Shown: piece by piece, positions 33,301 through 45,344 of the stretch | Layout of the letters: each line of letters starts with the position of its first letter | Position numbering within the stretch: the stretch's first letter is position 1 | Source: Apostichopus japonicus | Taxonomy: Eukaryota; Echinodermata; Holothuroidea; Aspidochirotida; Stichopodidae | Length of the DNA: 64,000 bases | Direction of reading: 5' to 3' | Assembly (NCBI RefSeq): GCF_037975245.1 | Contig: NC_092563.1 | Coordinates: 16,773,094-16,837,093, forward strand | Position numbers and translations under genes: made by a program | The notes under the pieces: generated by a model | Databases searched by the model: none | What the model saw: only the letters and a program-made list of their open reading frames with translations | Told to the model about the DNA's origin: nothing

Positions 33301-34682
33301 AAGAAGCACAATGACCCTCAGTGTGACTTCTGTCTGCATTGAGGACATGTTACTGACCTCTATTTGCCGCTCATGTAAAAGATGTACACGATATGTTAAT
33401 GATCTTCCATCACAGGCGACCTTCCTCACACCGTTCACATCTCTTGGCCAATGTGCGGAAGCGTGTTCCTCTTACACCTTTCCTAAAATAATGGGACCAT
33501 CGAAGGTAAGAGGCTTTAATTTTTAATAAAACAAAAAGGTAGCAAGATACTTTTGAGAGGGAGTACACAACAGTAACCACGTATGACTATATCTCCTTGT
33601 ACTTATGGTGTGTAATGTAGTAGTTATGTATGTGTATTGAGCATGGATGGCTAGGCTACTACTCTATGTGGTAGGGTAAGGATAGGCCGGAATGACAATT
33701 CTGAAGTATGCGTTAACTCGGATGACCTTTATGGAAGTAACTTTATTCCCACCTTCGGCTGTTCGCGGTGGGCCCACATTTCTGATTTCGTTTAATGACA
33801 TCCAATTGGTGCTATACCTATAGGCATACGAGGTCCTTTTCTTTGGGAGAAAGCTATCAGCTCAAGACGCCAAAGACTGCAATTTAATTAGTGAAGTCTT
33901 TCCAGAGGATTCATTTCAACGAGAAGTTCAGACGAGGGCGTTAAAGTTTGCAGCATTACCTAGAAAGGTATACAATGACACATATAAGTAATTTAAATAT
34001 GCAGTTGTAAAAATGGGGTTAAAGGTATCAGACATTTTCGGAATTTGATCCACGTGCATGACGTAAATAAGAATAACAAGAATAACAACACAGTCTATTA
34101 TTCTCAATTTTTTGAAATAGTCGAAATAGAGGGGTTAAGGCATTCGATTTGTTACCTTCTGATTCTGTTTAATGTATACTTCCCCGAATTCTGAGTTAGA
34201 AAACTTTCCTTATCGAATCTGCTACAGGATATGACAAGCCTTGGGGAATTCCCCAAATATCTTTTACCCGCTTTCTTGGTTACAAAAAGGCGTGTAATCC
34301 ACCTCTTTATGTCATCTTTTTTTCAAAGGTGGTTGGTGTTCTCATAAATGTTTCTTTGGCTTACAGGGAGGAGGGGTTTGAAGCATATGTAGTGGTGTAT
34401 TATTGTGTTACCATCAGAAGTAGTTAATGGTGCATAAGCGATAGAATAATAATTACTAATAGTTTAAAATTTCATCAAATGCCTTCAAACTGTATATTTT
34501 TAAGGTTTATTTTCTTCATTTTCCAGACATTACAAGCCGCGAAGAAGCTTTGTCGAGATGGAGAACGGGATCATCTTCGAGGTGCTCTTAAGAGAGAGTC
34601 AGATGTCCTGGCAGTGTTAACTTCATCTGATGAATGCAGAGACGCTATTAAGAATTTCTTCGTTCGAAAATCAAAAATGTGA
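30398..34682 (+). CDS. ECI2: Delta3,delta2-enoyl-CoA isomerase, ECI2-like, intact gene
   Basis: Shifts 3-enoyl to 2-trans-enoyl-CoA so that unsaturated fatty acids can enter beta-oxidation; crotonase fold. Coding exons: 30398-30400, 31144-31251, 31718-31790, 32280-32391, 32901-33021, 33416-33505, 33824-33967, 34527-34682. All junctions are GT-AG, the phases agree, and the joined frame is open for 268 residues. Key blocks: FSSGNDL (67-73) and NGPAIGIAV (117-125), which form the oxyanion hole; [14 protein letters not shown] with Glu154, the expected catalytic acid; C-terminal KSKM, a PTS1-like peroxisomal signal (SKL in human). The ATG is the last codon of its exon (acceptor at 30354), and the exon is open upstream in that frame, so a longer N-terminus is not excluded. 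No acyl-CoA-binding domain was seen. Confidence 0.88.
32400..32900. other. ECI2 intron
   Basis: AT-rich intron between the FSSGNDL and NGPA exons, duplicated in the pseudogene at about 60764-61282. It has a G-rich tract at 32660-32685 and no other feature. Confidence 0.7.
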
Positions 34683-36973
34683 ACAATGAAACTACTTGTA
34701 AAATAGGCAATAATATTTATAATTAATTGATGAAAGGAAGAAATGACGAAAGAAATAACATTTTGAAAATACCGTTATGAATTCAGAAAAGTCACTAATA
34801 GTTTTGTATACTACTATACTCATAAAACAATGATCGAATTATGGAACTTTTTGCAGCTGAAGGTTTGCTAGCTTACGAGTAGAAACATGGATATACAACA
34901 CCTGGCATGTGACGTCAATGCAACTGGAAAATAAGAAGAGGGGAAAGGTGGGGGGGGGGGGGCGATAACAGGTAAAAAGAAAGGAAACAGAAGGTTTCAC
35001 CAAAACCGGAATAGCCCCATAAAGTAATACACTACAGCATTCTGTGATAGGGATAAACGTTTTCAAGAATATTCCAGGGATTTTTAACAATTTACTGTTA
35101 CTTTTCTACCTCAATATACAAATGGTGGGGATCATATCCAGATTAGCATACTTTTGAATTTGATTTTTTTTAGATATTATCTATCGTAACAGCTTTTACC
35201 ATGGAGTGGGTGACATCAAATAGCAATTTATTTAAAGATTCCTGTGGCTATATTGTGTAAGTCCATCATCCACAGAGAAAAATAATGGTCAGTGTTTTTT
35301 AGAAATGGAAGTAGACAAAAAAAGCATAGAAAAAGGTTTACATTTCATGCAACAACAAGACCTTAAAAAAATTGGAACTTATATAACGTGGTACTTTTGT
35401 TGTTGAATATTTGTCACATTTTGATGCTTCCATAATTTGGTCATTAATGAAAACGTAAGATACTGAAAAATATAATATGCGGTACTTTTCATCATCAAAT
35501 TCTTTCCGGAAACTTTGAAAATGAACCTCACTGTTTTGCAAATGTGAAAAATGTAAAAATCGCTGCATTCAATTTGTGAGACACATGATGTTCAGTGTGA
35601 GTGCTCTTCAGCGTTTCTACACAGGGCGTTGTCACATCGGTCCCAATGTGCGGAATCTGTACTATTGACAGAGATCTGAATCAAAGTAACACGTTTGCTT
35701 AAAAACGAAAAAATACAAAAAAGTACAAGCAACCAAAAGAAGCAATATATCATACGTGAAACCCTTCATGTAAACAGCTATGGAACCAATGGCGTAAACG
35801 AAAGGGTTTTTATTAGAATTAATAATCAGTATCAAAGAGAGTATCTTATCTATCGTTAGGTTTGTACTAGTATTAGTTTTGTTGTCTTTCTTGCATTAAT
35901 GATCACCAAAAAACAAAAACAGAAGTACAAGGCTTGTAAAACCTTTGTTCTCTTTCTTGCACTAATGATCAATATTTGATACCCCAGTTGAATAATCTCT
36001 GCTATCACATACACGAAATTATAGTTTTCGACCGTGAAATGTCACTTTTCTTCTTTTTTTTCCATGCTCTCAGTGGTTCTTTCCTCCGCAGTTCTTATTA
36101 GAGATGTGAGATGTCTTCCATACTCAGTCTGAAAGACCAAAAAAAGTGGGGAGGGTGCATGATATTTATTAAGTCCGTCAGTGCTTATTCAGTACTCTTT
36201 GCAAAGCATCCTGCACTATGAACCTTCTTTAAAGGAGTGTATGCTGTTTCCAGTTAGAGAAATCGTTCACGATTACTGCTTTCAGTGTTACACCAGAAAC
36301 CACTCCATGATAGCACAGAATTAACTAACTTATCTAGTACACTATAACAGTCTGAATCCCCATTGTTTCCAATTTTTGAAGGGAATTTAACTAACGTTTC
36401 TTGTGCACTTTACAGTTTGAATACCCATTGGGATTACAGGTAAGAATTAAGGGGACACAAAACCCAACCATCATCTTAAGTTAAGCTTATGTGACAGAGA
36501 TCTTTGTGAAAAGCAATTCCTACAAATTGTTTACAAAACGCTTGTTCCGTTTGGGGATTTAGTTTAAACCTGGCTAGTACTGTTAAGTCCTGTCTGGGAG
36601 CTGTCATTTTGTAAATCCGTCATTTCATAGTGCCACTGGGATCTGAAACACTTTTGTATCTCTTTGGTTTCCTTTTCTAATTTTCAAGGTGAACTGTTTC
36701 TAGTGTTGAATTTGACATTGAAATGAATGCCATCATTAGGTTATGTTAAGAGGTACAATGTTTTACATTTAGCATTATTTCTCCGTCACAGAAAATAAAC
36801 AATGAAATATATCAAGAAAAATATAAATAATAAGTACACATGAGATGATGTCATATTTCGACTTGATCTCCATAATGTTCATATTCCTATGCAATCTGAG
36901 AGGACACGTGGAATTCAGTCCTCAAATTAGTCAACTTGATTGATACCTAAAGGATAATTTTTTTTTTTTACAA
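34683..36973. other. Intergenic between convergent ECI2 and TRIM
   Basis: The two genes converge here. The first ~590 bases after the ECI2 stop are duplicated at 63403-64000, including the poly-G run at 34950-34962. The rest is AT-rich with no recognised gene or RNA. Confidence 0.6.
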
Positions 36974-39097
36974 TTATACGTACTTTAGATTCAAAGAAGT
37001 GCTCAAAAGATCATTGTACATGAATGTCATGAAAACAACACCATAAAATAGACAAAAAGTATGTCTGATCTTTACCCTTTGGTAACATGTTACTGTTCCG
37101 TCTTGTGCAACCGCTATTACCATGTCAGGTTCTGCGGCGTCAGGAACGGTCGCCAAGAAGGTGACATTGTCAGAAATTTTCCACGAAGTCACAAAACGTC
37201 CGGTTAAAGTGAATTCATCAACACATTTGCAGGATCCATTTTGGATAGGCAAATCTTGCAGAATGAAGACAGATCCGAAACGATCCACACATATTGACTG
37301 AGGGTGACGTTTGGTCATTCCATATGAATATTCATAAAGAAATTTAGCACTTTCATCCAGAGCAACAGCTTTGCGACCGTCACAAGCCATGATCTTTCCC
37401 TGGTAGGAGTCAATCGATAGAGGTGTTTCAATAATTTTATCAAAATTATATAAATTCGTTCTCTTAAACTGAAGTAAAGTTCCAGTTCTAGTACATCTTA
37501 ATTTCATTAAATATCTGTTTGCAAGGACAACGAGAACTGTATCTGCTACACTTTTTAATTTTGTCATACACTTCGGCAAGGACGCTTTATTCCACAAATG
37601 ATTAAACGTTTTATTGTAACTCAAACTTCTAACATTTGGACCAACAGATAGAATCGTCAAATTCTCATTCAAATTGCAACAGAAGCTCGGTGGAGCAGTT
37701 TTACCATCATCCATGTTTGATGCTGCTTGGAAAATCACGCTCTTTGTATCTTCTATGTTGTTCAAATCTACGGTTAATAACAAGTATTCTTTATCGCGGT
37801 ACATGCTGGCAACAAAGGTACGATTTTTAGAAGAAGGACTGATTGCTGAGAGAAACCAATTATTTTCTGAGCATTCCTTTAGACGGAACTTTTTCCAAAT
37901 GCTCCAATTATTGTTTTCGATTTTTGGTACCGTTTCAAGTTCGACGAGTGGAAAACGATCAGACAGGTTCTTAGCAGTAGTTTCGATCATTTTCAACTTC
38001 TCTGGAAACGGGACGGCATCGTAAGATATGTTGACGGATTTCAACGCAGCTGCCACATCAGGGGCAGCGACTAAGGTTGACCACATATCCGTTTTCTCAC
38101 TAAAAACAGCTGCACTTCTTTGCGCATTTGCACTACGCATCAGCTCTTCATCTAGTTTACTTTTCATCTCATTAAGAGCTGTTAGACAAGTTTCCTTCCT
38201 TTCTTTCACAGTATTCACTGCATCATTACTATGATGACATAGATGCTCCAGTCTTTTCTTTGCTTCATCCTCTATTTTTGCAATGAACGCTTCTTTTTCA
38301 GAAGTGATCTTAGTCTCAGCTTTGGACGTATCTGACCGAATTTCATCGAAACATCTTTCAGCCTCGGTCTCGATTTGTGCGTGTAATTCATTTACAGTTT
38401 GCAAACGATTTCTCAGTTTTTTATCGCCCTCGCTTGAAATATTACACAATTCCTCGAGTTGTTTGAGAATGTTGGCAAAGCTGGTTGCAACTTCTTCAAT
38501 GGCATGTGATTTATGCGATACTGGTGCACAAACGGGGCATATTAAAGTACTGCACGTCATACAATTGAAGTATAAGATTTGATCTGCATGCTGATTACAC
38601 TTAGGGGCTTTGTGAATCGAAGTAAATTTGTCAACATAATTAGACACATTACCGCTTTGTAAATCTTCCAAAAGTATCAAATTAACATGGTTTTTTAGAC
38701 TTTTCATGGTCTTATGAGGTTTGTAACATTCCTCACATAGAAACCCACCACAATCAGCGCAAAATGCCTCAGATAACTTAATCTCATCACATGAGCTGCA
38801 GCTTCGTTCCTTCTTCTTTTGCTTCAGCTCTTGTTCAAGCTTATGGTTCTCCAAAATGGCTGCCATGACAAAGTCATCCTTGATTCCTCCTACGCCATCC
38901 GGTGGTAGGTCAGTATCCTGGCGACAAATCGGGCATTGGAACGATCCTGCCAATGGAGCTCGGGTCCTCAATGTATCTTCAAGACATTTTGTGCAAAAGC
39001 GATGTAAACATTGTAGAATCTTTGGAGCATTCAAGACATCCAAGCATATTGGACAAGACAATATTTCATCGATCATACTTGAGGTGTCGGACGCCAT
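36974..39097 (-). CDS. TRIM-type E3 ubiquitin ligase (RING, two B-boxes, coiled coil)
   Basis: A single uninterrupted frame of 707 residues. The start is the ATG at 39097-39095 (ACAATGG context); a longer frame to 39148 would have to begin at TTG. RING C3HC4: C15, C18, C30, H32, C35, C38, C55, C58. B-box 1: C100, C103, C113, C116, C121, C124, H128, H137. B-box 2: C167, H170, C179, C182, C187, C190, H195, H198. A Lys/Glu-rich coiled coil follows (about 205-335). The C-terminal ~330 residues are beta-rich with spaced repeats such as SICVDRFGSVFILQD, suggesting a propeller-like fold of the TRIM56/TRIM2-like type, but no clear NHL or B30.2 signature. The RING should recruit an E2, with the C-terminal part choosing the substrate. 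The last ~30 residues are hydrophobic and follow a GGTAAAGA donor-like site, so the mature end may differ. Confidence 0.85.
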   Translation of the reverse strand: MASDTSSMIDEILSCPICLDVLNAPKILQCLHRFCTKCLEDTLRTRAPLAGSFQCPICRQDTDLPPDGVGGIKDDFVMAAILENHKLEQELKQKKKERSCSSCDEIKLSEAFCADCGGFLCEECYKPHKTMKSLKNHVNLILLEDLQSGNVSNYVDKFTSIHKAPKCNQHADQILYFNCMTCSTLICPVCAPVSHKSHAIEEVATSFANILKQLEELCNISSEGDKKLRNRLQTVNELHAQIETEAERCFDEIRSDTSKAETKITSEKEAFIAKIEDEAKKRLEHLCHHSNDAVNTVKERKETCLTALNEMKSKLDEELMRSANAQRSAAVFSEKTDMWSTLVAAPDVAAALKSVNISYDAVPFPEKLKMIETTAKNLSDRFPLVELETVPKIENNNWSIWKKFRLKECSENNWFLSAISPSSKNRTFVASMYRDKEYLLLTVDLNNIEDTKSVIFQAASNMDDGKTAPPSFCCNLNENLTILSVGPNVRSLSYNKTFNHLWNKASLPKCMTKLKSVADTVLVVLANRYLMKLRCTRTGTLLQFKRTNLYNFDKIIETPLSIDSYQGKIMACDGRKAVALDESAKFLYEYSYGMTKRHPQSICVDRFGSVFILQDLPIQNGSCKCVDEFTLTGRFVTSWKISDNVTFLATVPDAAEPDMVIAVAQDGTVTCYQRVKIRHTFCLFYGVVFMTFMYNDLLSTSLNLKYV

Positions 39098-39135
39098 TGT
39101 GTGTTCAACCTTTGAAGGAGAGGAAAGAGTGAGCA
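39098..39135 (-). promoter_or_regulatory. Probable 5'-UTR splice acceptor of the TRIM gene
   Basis: On the minus strand a pyrimidine-rich tract CTCTTTCCTCTCCTTCAAAG ends at 39110, 12 bases before the start codon. This would place an intron in the 5' UTR and an intact coding exon after it, a common layout for TRIM genes. Confidence 0.4.
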
Positions 39136-39149
39136 ACGAGTAATCCAAA

Positions 39150-40499
39150 GATAAGTAGCAGAGGTTACATTATGTTCAGTATGTGCGGTAATGATAAATT
39201 CATCAGTACATTTTGTTAAATAAAAGTGATTGAAGTGAAGTGATTCCGGTAACAAATATATATTTCAAAATATTATATTACGTTTGTGTCAATCCTTTTG
39301 TTCTGCTTCATTACATCAGAAGATCAAAACCGACGTTGAAATTTGATACTCTAACTACACTTATAGATGTGTTCGTTGCAATGAAGGAAATGTCACATCG
39401 ACATATGGTCTCATCTGCACTCAAGTGTTTAAATAATTATGTAGGCCTACATTTAATTTGAGCGCTTTTGTTAGGCTATGTCAAGGAAGAATTGTATAAG
39501 AAGATAATATCGCCAACAGTCATGGAATGCATTGCAATATTACTTATGGGGTTGTATACATCAAATACGTCCCCTTTATGACTTTTACTAACATTGATGT
39601 TCACGTTTTCCTAATCTGAACATTTGGAACAGAAAAATCAATTTGAAACCCATTAGCTCTCTGACAGTCTAACAGACAGTGTAGCCATAGGCGTACGAGG
39701 CGGGGGGGGGGGGGCAGACTGCCCCTCCCTACAAATTTCCAGAGGACAAGAAATTCGGGCAAAAGCCCTGAAAAATTCGGGCAGCCTAAGAGGAGAAAAA
39801 AAATATATATATAAATATGTAATACTGTAGCTTGCCCGAATCTTTTTCATATTTTTGCCCGAAAATTCCATGGAGAGTGTTCTGTGTTATTTGTTTTGTG
39901 ACATTAATATTAATATAGACCTAATGATTTTCTTTATTTAGCATCATGATGCCCAAATATTTCCGTGTAACACCACCGTAAGCGCAGCTAAGCTACCACG
40001 CTTTTTGCACTATCGCTCAAAATTATTAACAGGGAACGCCGCTCATAATCGTGGTGACAAGCATGCATGGAGATTAGCAGTCTCTGAAGTGCAAAAAACC
40101 CCTGACTAGTCAACTGTATACCTGGACATCCCAGACATGAGTGTATATAAGAAACATTTTCTTTTTCATATAGATGGTGGGGGGGGGGGGAGTGCCTACA
40201 AGCCTAAAAGCACATGTTTATCATATTCTTTGTTATATTTTATACTTTTTTTGTGAGACAAATTGCAGTCTCACCCGACACAGCGACATTTTCCCGCCTA
40301 CGTGTCGTTGAACAATGTACGTTTTTCTGGGGGTAGCTGAGTACTGTGTTAAAATAATAAATACCGTAACTAAATAGGAGTTAAAAAATATACTGTCCTA
40401 GTTTTCCCCGTCAAAGTGATGTTTTCATTTTTTCTTCTTCTAATTTACCAAATTTTTGGGGAAGTGTAAATTTCTAAACATGAGATTATAAAATAAAGA
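39150..40499. other. No recognised gene; small repeat at 39690-39870
   Basis: Contains a short repeat with TAGGCGTACGAGGC, a 13-G run (39702-39714), and inverted words AATTCGGGCA / TTGCCCGAA. It is related to 59315-59375 (GAAATTTCGGGCA and GTACGCCTATGAGTGTAGCC). A 12-G run lies at 40179-40190. Confidence 0.5.
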
Positions 40500-40660
40500 A
40501 TGTTTAGATGCAACTTGCAAGGCCTCAGAAGTGCCATTTCCGGCAATCTGAGAGGCATATTTTGCCAAAAATTTGTTTGTACGCTACGCGCCAACCGATG
40601 GTGGCGCTCCGCTTAGTGTCCAGAGCCGTATACAGAGAGAGTTTGGCCAACCATGTAACC
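40500..40660 (-). repeat. Dispersed repeat, family A (inverted)
   Basis: The reverse complement contains AAGCGGAGCGCCACCATCGG, TTGGCGCGTAGCGTACAA and CGGAAATGGCACTTCTGAGG, matching 1066-1175 and 17779-17880. A related tail, AGAGCCGTATA.AGAGAGA, is also found inverted near 59278-59300. Confidence 0.6.
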
Positions 40661-41119
40661 GATTTGGATTGGTCGAGAGGGACAACGCCCACACAGGGTG
40701 GTAAAATAGGTCCACTTGAAAACTTTATAGCAGGCGACACGCATACTCACAGTGTATAGACTATCGTTTGTGTACACGAAAAAAGTACAAAATTATTAAA
40801 GAAATGGTGCCGGGGGTGCTGCAATCGGTCAGAACATGGATATTGTTGTTTGATTTTCCGACTGACCATGAAAGAAGAGGATTTTTTTGGGAGTAGAAAG
40901 AACAAGATGGAGATCTAATGAAAAAAGTCTGTGTAGCCTAGGCCCATAGCCATAGTGTAATACGAGTAATGTACAAGCAATGCGAGAATTTTACGTTCAG
41001 ACTGGTCTTTAAATTTGTAATTACATTCATGGCTATTCTCTCTCGTTTTACGATCCACAAATTCGATTTCATTATGCCAGCTCTCCTAATCATATGCATG
41101 GCAGTTTCAGTCGCACATA

Positions 41120-41690
41120 TAGCTATCCTAATTCCTAGTTATTGTATGCCTAGGTTATGCCTAGCCTAAAAAGTATAACTTTTAGTTTAGGGTGGGCTAG
41201 GCATAACGTAAAGCCCTAATCCTAAGTTAAGCCCGAAGCATAAGTTAAGCCTGGGCTTAGTTAGACCTGGACCATTCTTGCTATTACTACAACTGTTATA
41301 GCACATTACATAATATGGCACAGTATAAGGCCAAATTATACTAGGCCTAAGGAAAACAAATAGCCTAGGCCTAAACTAGTTAGGCTAGGTCTATACTAAT
41401 TGGCAACTTGTGGGTTGTGTACACATACAGGCCTAATTACAGTATATAGACCCTTTTAGTATGCCATAAACAAGTGCCCAAACGGTTAAATGATCTTGGT
41501 TTGTGTTAATTGTCAGCATTGGCCTAGCTTTTTTAGGCTAACATGAATTCAGCCTAATTTTTTCTTCTTCAAAAGTATAGCCTAGGCCTTGGTTTAATTT
41601 GGATGCAGTCAATGTAGCAGGGGCCTAGGCTACATTTCAAAGATCACTAGGCCAAGGCTAATTATGGTACTGGTAGCCTAGCCTTAGTTA
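41120..41690. repeat. CCTAGG/TAGGCCTA-rich tract
   Basis: Dense scatter of short palindromic words built from TAGGC and GCCTA on both strands, without fixed period. Similar tracts lie at 15600-17240 and 58290-58500. Confidence 0.6.
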
Positions 41691-41966
41691 TGCTTATTGC
41701 AAAGACTACCCTTCACTCTTGTCTTGGTCACTGAATTATCTTAAGAGCCCTGTCACCACATGTTGATAAAGAAATGTTCAAAATATTGCGTAGGCCTAGC
41801 TTGGGCAATGCATGGTTTCGTTTGACTGTTTTAAAGCAAGACTTGAACTGATTTGAAACTTCAGTGTTAACTGGTATTTCATTAAAAAGCAAAACTGTCT
41901 GTGCATTCCAACGGAGTGCAAATTAAGAGGAGGGGGGGGGGGATGCAGTATGATAACTCTTTCAAC

Positions 41967-42364
41967 TTTTAACACATTATAAATGCACTTATGCCAGAAA
42001 CTCATTGCATCACTGTCAGTAACTCCTTATTCCCCTAATTGACACCCACATTGACGATTGAAGTTAAAAAAATCTTTCAAAATTATCTTTAGACAGTAAA
42101 TTACAACTCCCTGAATTTCAGGCCTTTTTTTACAAATCAAAGGTGACATGTGCTCTGTAGAAAAGTTTTAACACATTATAAATGTACTTATGCCAGAAAC
42201 TCAGTGCATCACTGTCAGTAACTCCTTATTCCCGTAATTGACACCCACATTGACGATTGAAGTTAAAAAAAATCTTTCAAAATTATCTTTAGACAGTAAA
42301 TTACAACTCCCTGAATTTCAGGACTTTTTTTACAAATCAAAGGTGACATGTGCTCTGTAGAAAA
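41967..42364. repeat. Tandem duplication, 199-bp unit
   Basis: Two almost identical head-to-tail copies: AACACATTATAAATG begins at 41971 and again at 42170. They differ at a handful of bases and one A-run length. Non-coding. Confidence 0.9.
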
Positions 42365-43512
42365 ACTCCTAAAAAGCCACAGTAATAGCAGACTGTGATA
42401 AAGACGAACCTGGTGAGTGACTATTAGACTGAAATCCAGTTCCTGCAACCACAGCAATAAAGTCTTTGTTTTTAATCAATGCACTTGTGTGTTTGAAATT
42501 TTCAAATGGACACTCAATGGCAGTTGGTTAAGATATAAGGTTTTACCTTCATCATGGAGAGTTGAAGGGAATCTGCCTCATCATCTGAATAATGGACTCA
42601 AGGATAGCATCAAATCATGATTGGATAATAATTTTGAGCAACTAAATATCTGGCAATTTGAATGTTTGTATTATTTTTTTACATATTATTTAAGCTGTTT
42701 AGCTCACACAGAAGCAAATGATCAAGTGACAACAACCGATGCAGTATATTTAAAGGCATTGAAGACTCGCCCTAAACCGCGTGCCACGCTCTGAAAAAGT
42801 TTACTTTCTGTTGCTTGCAAGTGAAGTTTTTTTCCGTGTCGCTACAAAATACAGACAGAAATGAAACCTGATACCTTGTTATCTTTTATCTAGACCTGAG
42901 ATGTCCACGCTGCTATGTGCACTGTGTTGTGGGTATTGACCGTGATGTTTGTATTGACCGTACATTAATGTCTACAGTATTTACAGATGGTAGCAAGCTG
43001 TGTGTGTATTTTCTGGGATCAATGGTGGTGTCTAACACTTCTGTTACACTGCATTCGAAACTAGGTCAGATAACGGGCATGAGACATATCTTTGTGCGGG
43101 AGTCTTCACACCCTTTAAGGAGAAGTATTTATATCCCATTAATAGAGAAAGAATTATGTTTCAATTGGTAGCATGCAACTTTAAATTTTGCAAACATTAG
43201 AAACAATCAAACAAATGACAAGGTTCATTTACAAGGTAATCTACTGCCCTATATTTCACATTAATCTGTCACATCAGAAGGTCACAGCTTTCAATAATTA
43301 TACAAACAAAATCCCTTGATGGGTGCTTGGTTATATTCCTGCAATTTTCAAGTTTATCAATGTAATAAGTTCTGAATGTGGCAATGTGGAGAAGCTTTGG
43401 GATAATTTGTGGATAAGACTGCCAGACTATCAACAAGATTCCACATCCATGCAACTCCAACGGCTTCCTGCACCTCCTTGCAGATGTACCACATGTCCAA
43501 AAAAAGTCAGCA
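42365..43512. other. Flank of the P-type transposase remnant
   Basis: Holds frames of 84 (42917-43171) and 65 residues (43323-43520) that may be decayed upstream parts of the transposase at 43513, but they show no motif I can assign. Confidence 0.35.
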
Positions 43513-44160
43513 TTGGTTAATGTAATTAAAATCTGGCTTACTCCTGAGCTGGCAAATACACATGAATTGTCAAGTGCAGAGGTCAGTGTGAAACCACTGA
43601 AAGATCTTCTCAGCTTTCAAGAAAACAAAGACTTGAAGCTAGCTCCCAAATTGACAGAGGCCACACTTACACCGTCCCACTCTCATAAGATGAAGGTATC
43701 ACACACACTTCATTTTGCTTCTGCGATGCAGTGCCTGGTAGACTGTGCGGGTCACCCAATGGATGTTTTAACAACTGCCTGGTTTATAGAGCTCTGCAAC
43801 AGATATTTCATCCTGATGTCGAGTCGTCATCCTGTCATGGCCTTGAGCAAATTGAACCCAGTTCAACACAAAGCAGCTATTGAATTCTTGTCTAGGTACT
43901 GTCAAATCCACATCACCATCATTGCTGGTTCCAGCTAAGCCAACCATAATAAAAGAGTACAATGAGGGTTGTTTAATTCACCCAACAGAGCTTGCATTCC
44001 AGTACCTTTGGGCAGCTGAAAAGATATTCAGAAATTGTTATATGAGTGTGTTTGTATGCATGAATATGTGTGATTTTCTTGCTTTACAGAACAGCTCCAT
44101 TTTGATAAGCTATGTAACGTGGAAACCTGCCAATCATATGTTTGAAATAGGACAGGCTGA
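43513..44160 (+). pseudogene. P-element-type transposase fragment
   Basis: The first frame (43513-43938) reads PLKDLLSFQENKDLKLAPKL then TEATLTPSHSHKMKVSHTLH, the conserved RNase H-region block of P-superfamily (THAP9-like) transposases. IELCNRYFILMSSRHP follows. A second frame (43940-44040) reads EYNEGCLIHPTELAFQYLWA then AEKIFR, also typical of the family. The change of frame near 43900 indicates a frameshift or a lost intron. No THAP domain or DNA-binding end was found, so this is a partial, dead copy. Confidence 0.7.
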
Positions 44161-44659
44161 AACGATTCTTAAATGAAAAGCTTAACGACTTCTTGCATTT
44201 TGATACATCACTGGTCAGGTTAGGCCAGTAAGGGCAGTATGAAGAATAAGTAACAATTAATAATTATCATTATGGCCATTTGCTGTTTGCATAATAACAA
44301 ACTGAATGATGTCATCAGCCCTGTGCTCAGTTGACAGAACTGACAAGTAGGCACACTATGTCAGTGTGATCCATGAAACCTTATTAAGGACATGACCGTA
44401 TAGTATATATGTTAATGGAAAATACATAAGCTACAACATACACCAGTATTCAGTTGTTGCAGGTTTTTTTTCTCGACAGACCCATTCAATCTATTGCACC
44501 TACTATAGCCTAGTACTACATTCCTGAGAAATTAACACCACAATATCAGTCTTAGGTTTGCCCACAGACTCCCAACTATTGCTAACTCCTACACTCAAGT
44601 ATATAGTTTAGTAGAAAAAAGGACCAGGAGAGACACTCAAGTCCCCATTAAGGACCCTA

Positions 44660-44940
44660 AGGCTATATGAGAGGAATAAAACCGAGGACATCAAATGTCA
44701 TACCCAATTACAATGCTTAATGTACTCATCCAAAGCATTCTTAAACCCATTCACACTACTTGCAATTCAACCTTCTCAGGCAAACCATTCCATCCATTCA
44801 CAACCCTTGTATTAGACTTTAGCGAAAAAGTTATGCCGAATATTAATCCTACTTTGTAACTTCTGGAGTTTAAGACAATGACCTCTGCTACAACTACTTT
44901 TGGCAAACCTGAAAAGATCAGTGAAGCATAAATTGTCATT
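44660..44940 (-). pseudogene. LINE reverse transcriptase C-terminus
   Basis: Two minus-strand frames together give CSRGHCLKLQKLQSRINIRH then SLKSNTRVVNGWNGLPEKVE and NGFKNALDEYIKHCN. The RVVN.WN.LP and F...LD pattern closes many CR1/L2-like reverse transcriptases. A frameshift separates the halves, and the rest of the element is absent. Confidence 0.65.
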
Positions 44941-45344
44941 TTATGTGTAGGTCTACTCTATTTAATTGAAGGATCTATTAATGTAGGTCTGATGGTATAG
45001 TTGTGCGTCTGTAATCTAGCCTAGCCAGGACTGTTAATGTGTGCTTTTCGTTTGTATGACTAAAGTAGGACTAGTAGTATGAGGCGTAAAATAAACAAGT
45101 GTAATGACAGGTTTTCAGCTAGTTTTCGTTGCATTTCAGGTGTGAAGATAAACGTAAATGTCATTAACTAACGCATACTCTAATTCATTACCTGATATCC
45201 ATTTTGTTCCTCGTATGCCTGTCAAAATCTGACATTCTGAGTCGCTTCGTTTGTTCGCAACGAGCACAGTGTGCAAAGCTGATATACTATTGTGTGTGAT
45301 GTTTTTCGTGTTTCGCGCAACTGGTAACGACATCTGGACCTATT

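Noticed and set aside
37636-38582. Plus-strand frames of 64-116 residues over the TRIM gene
   Set aside because: Antisense shadows of the long minus-strand coding exon.
39098-39148. N-terminal extension of the TRIM frame
   Set aside because: It begins at TTG, not ATG, and a pyrimidine tract plus AAAG suggests an intron there; the ATG at 39097 is in a good context.
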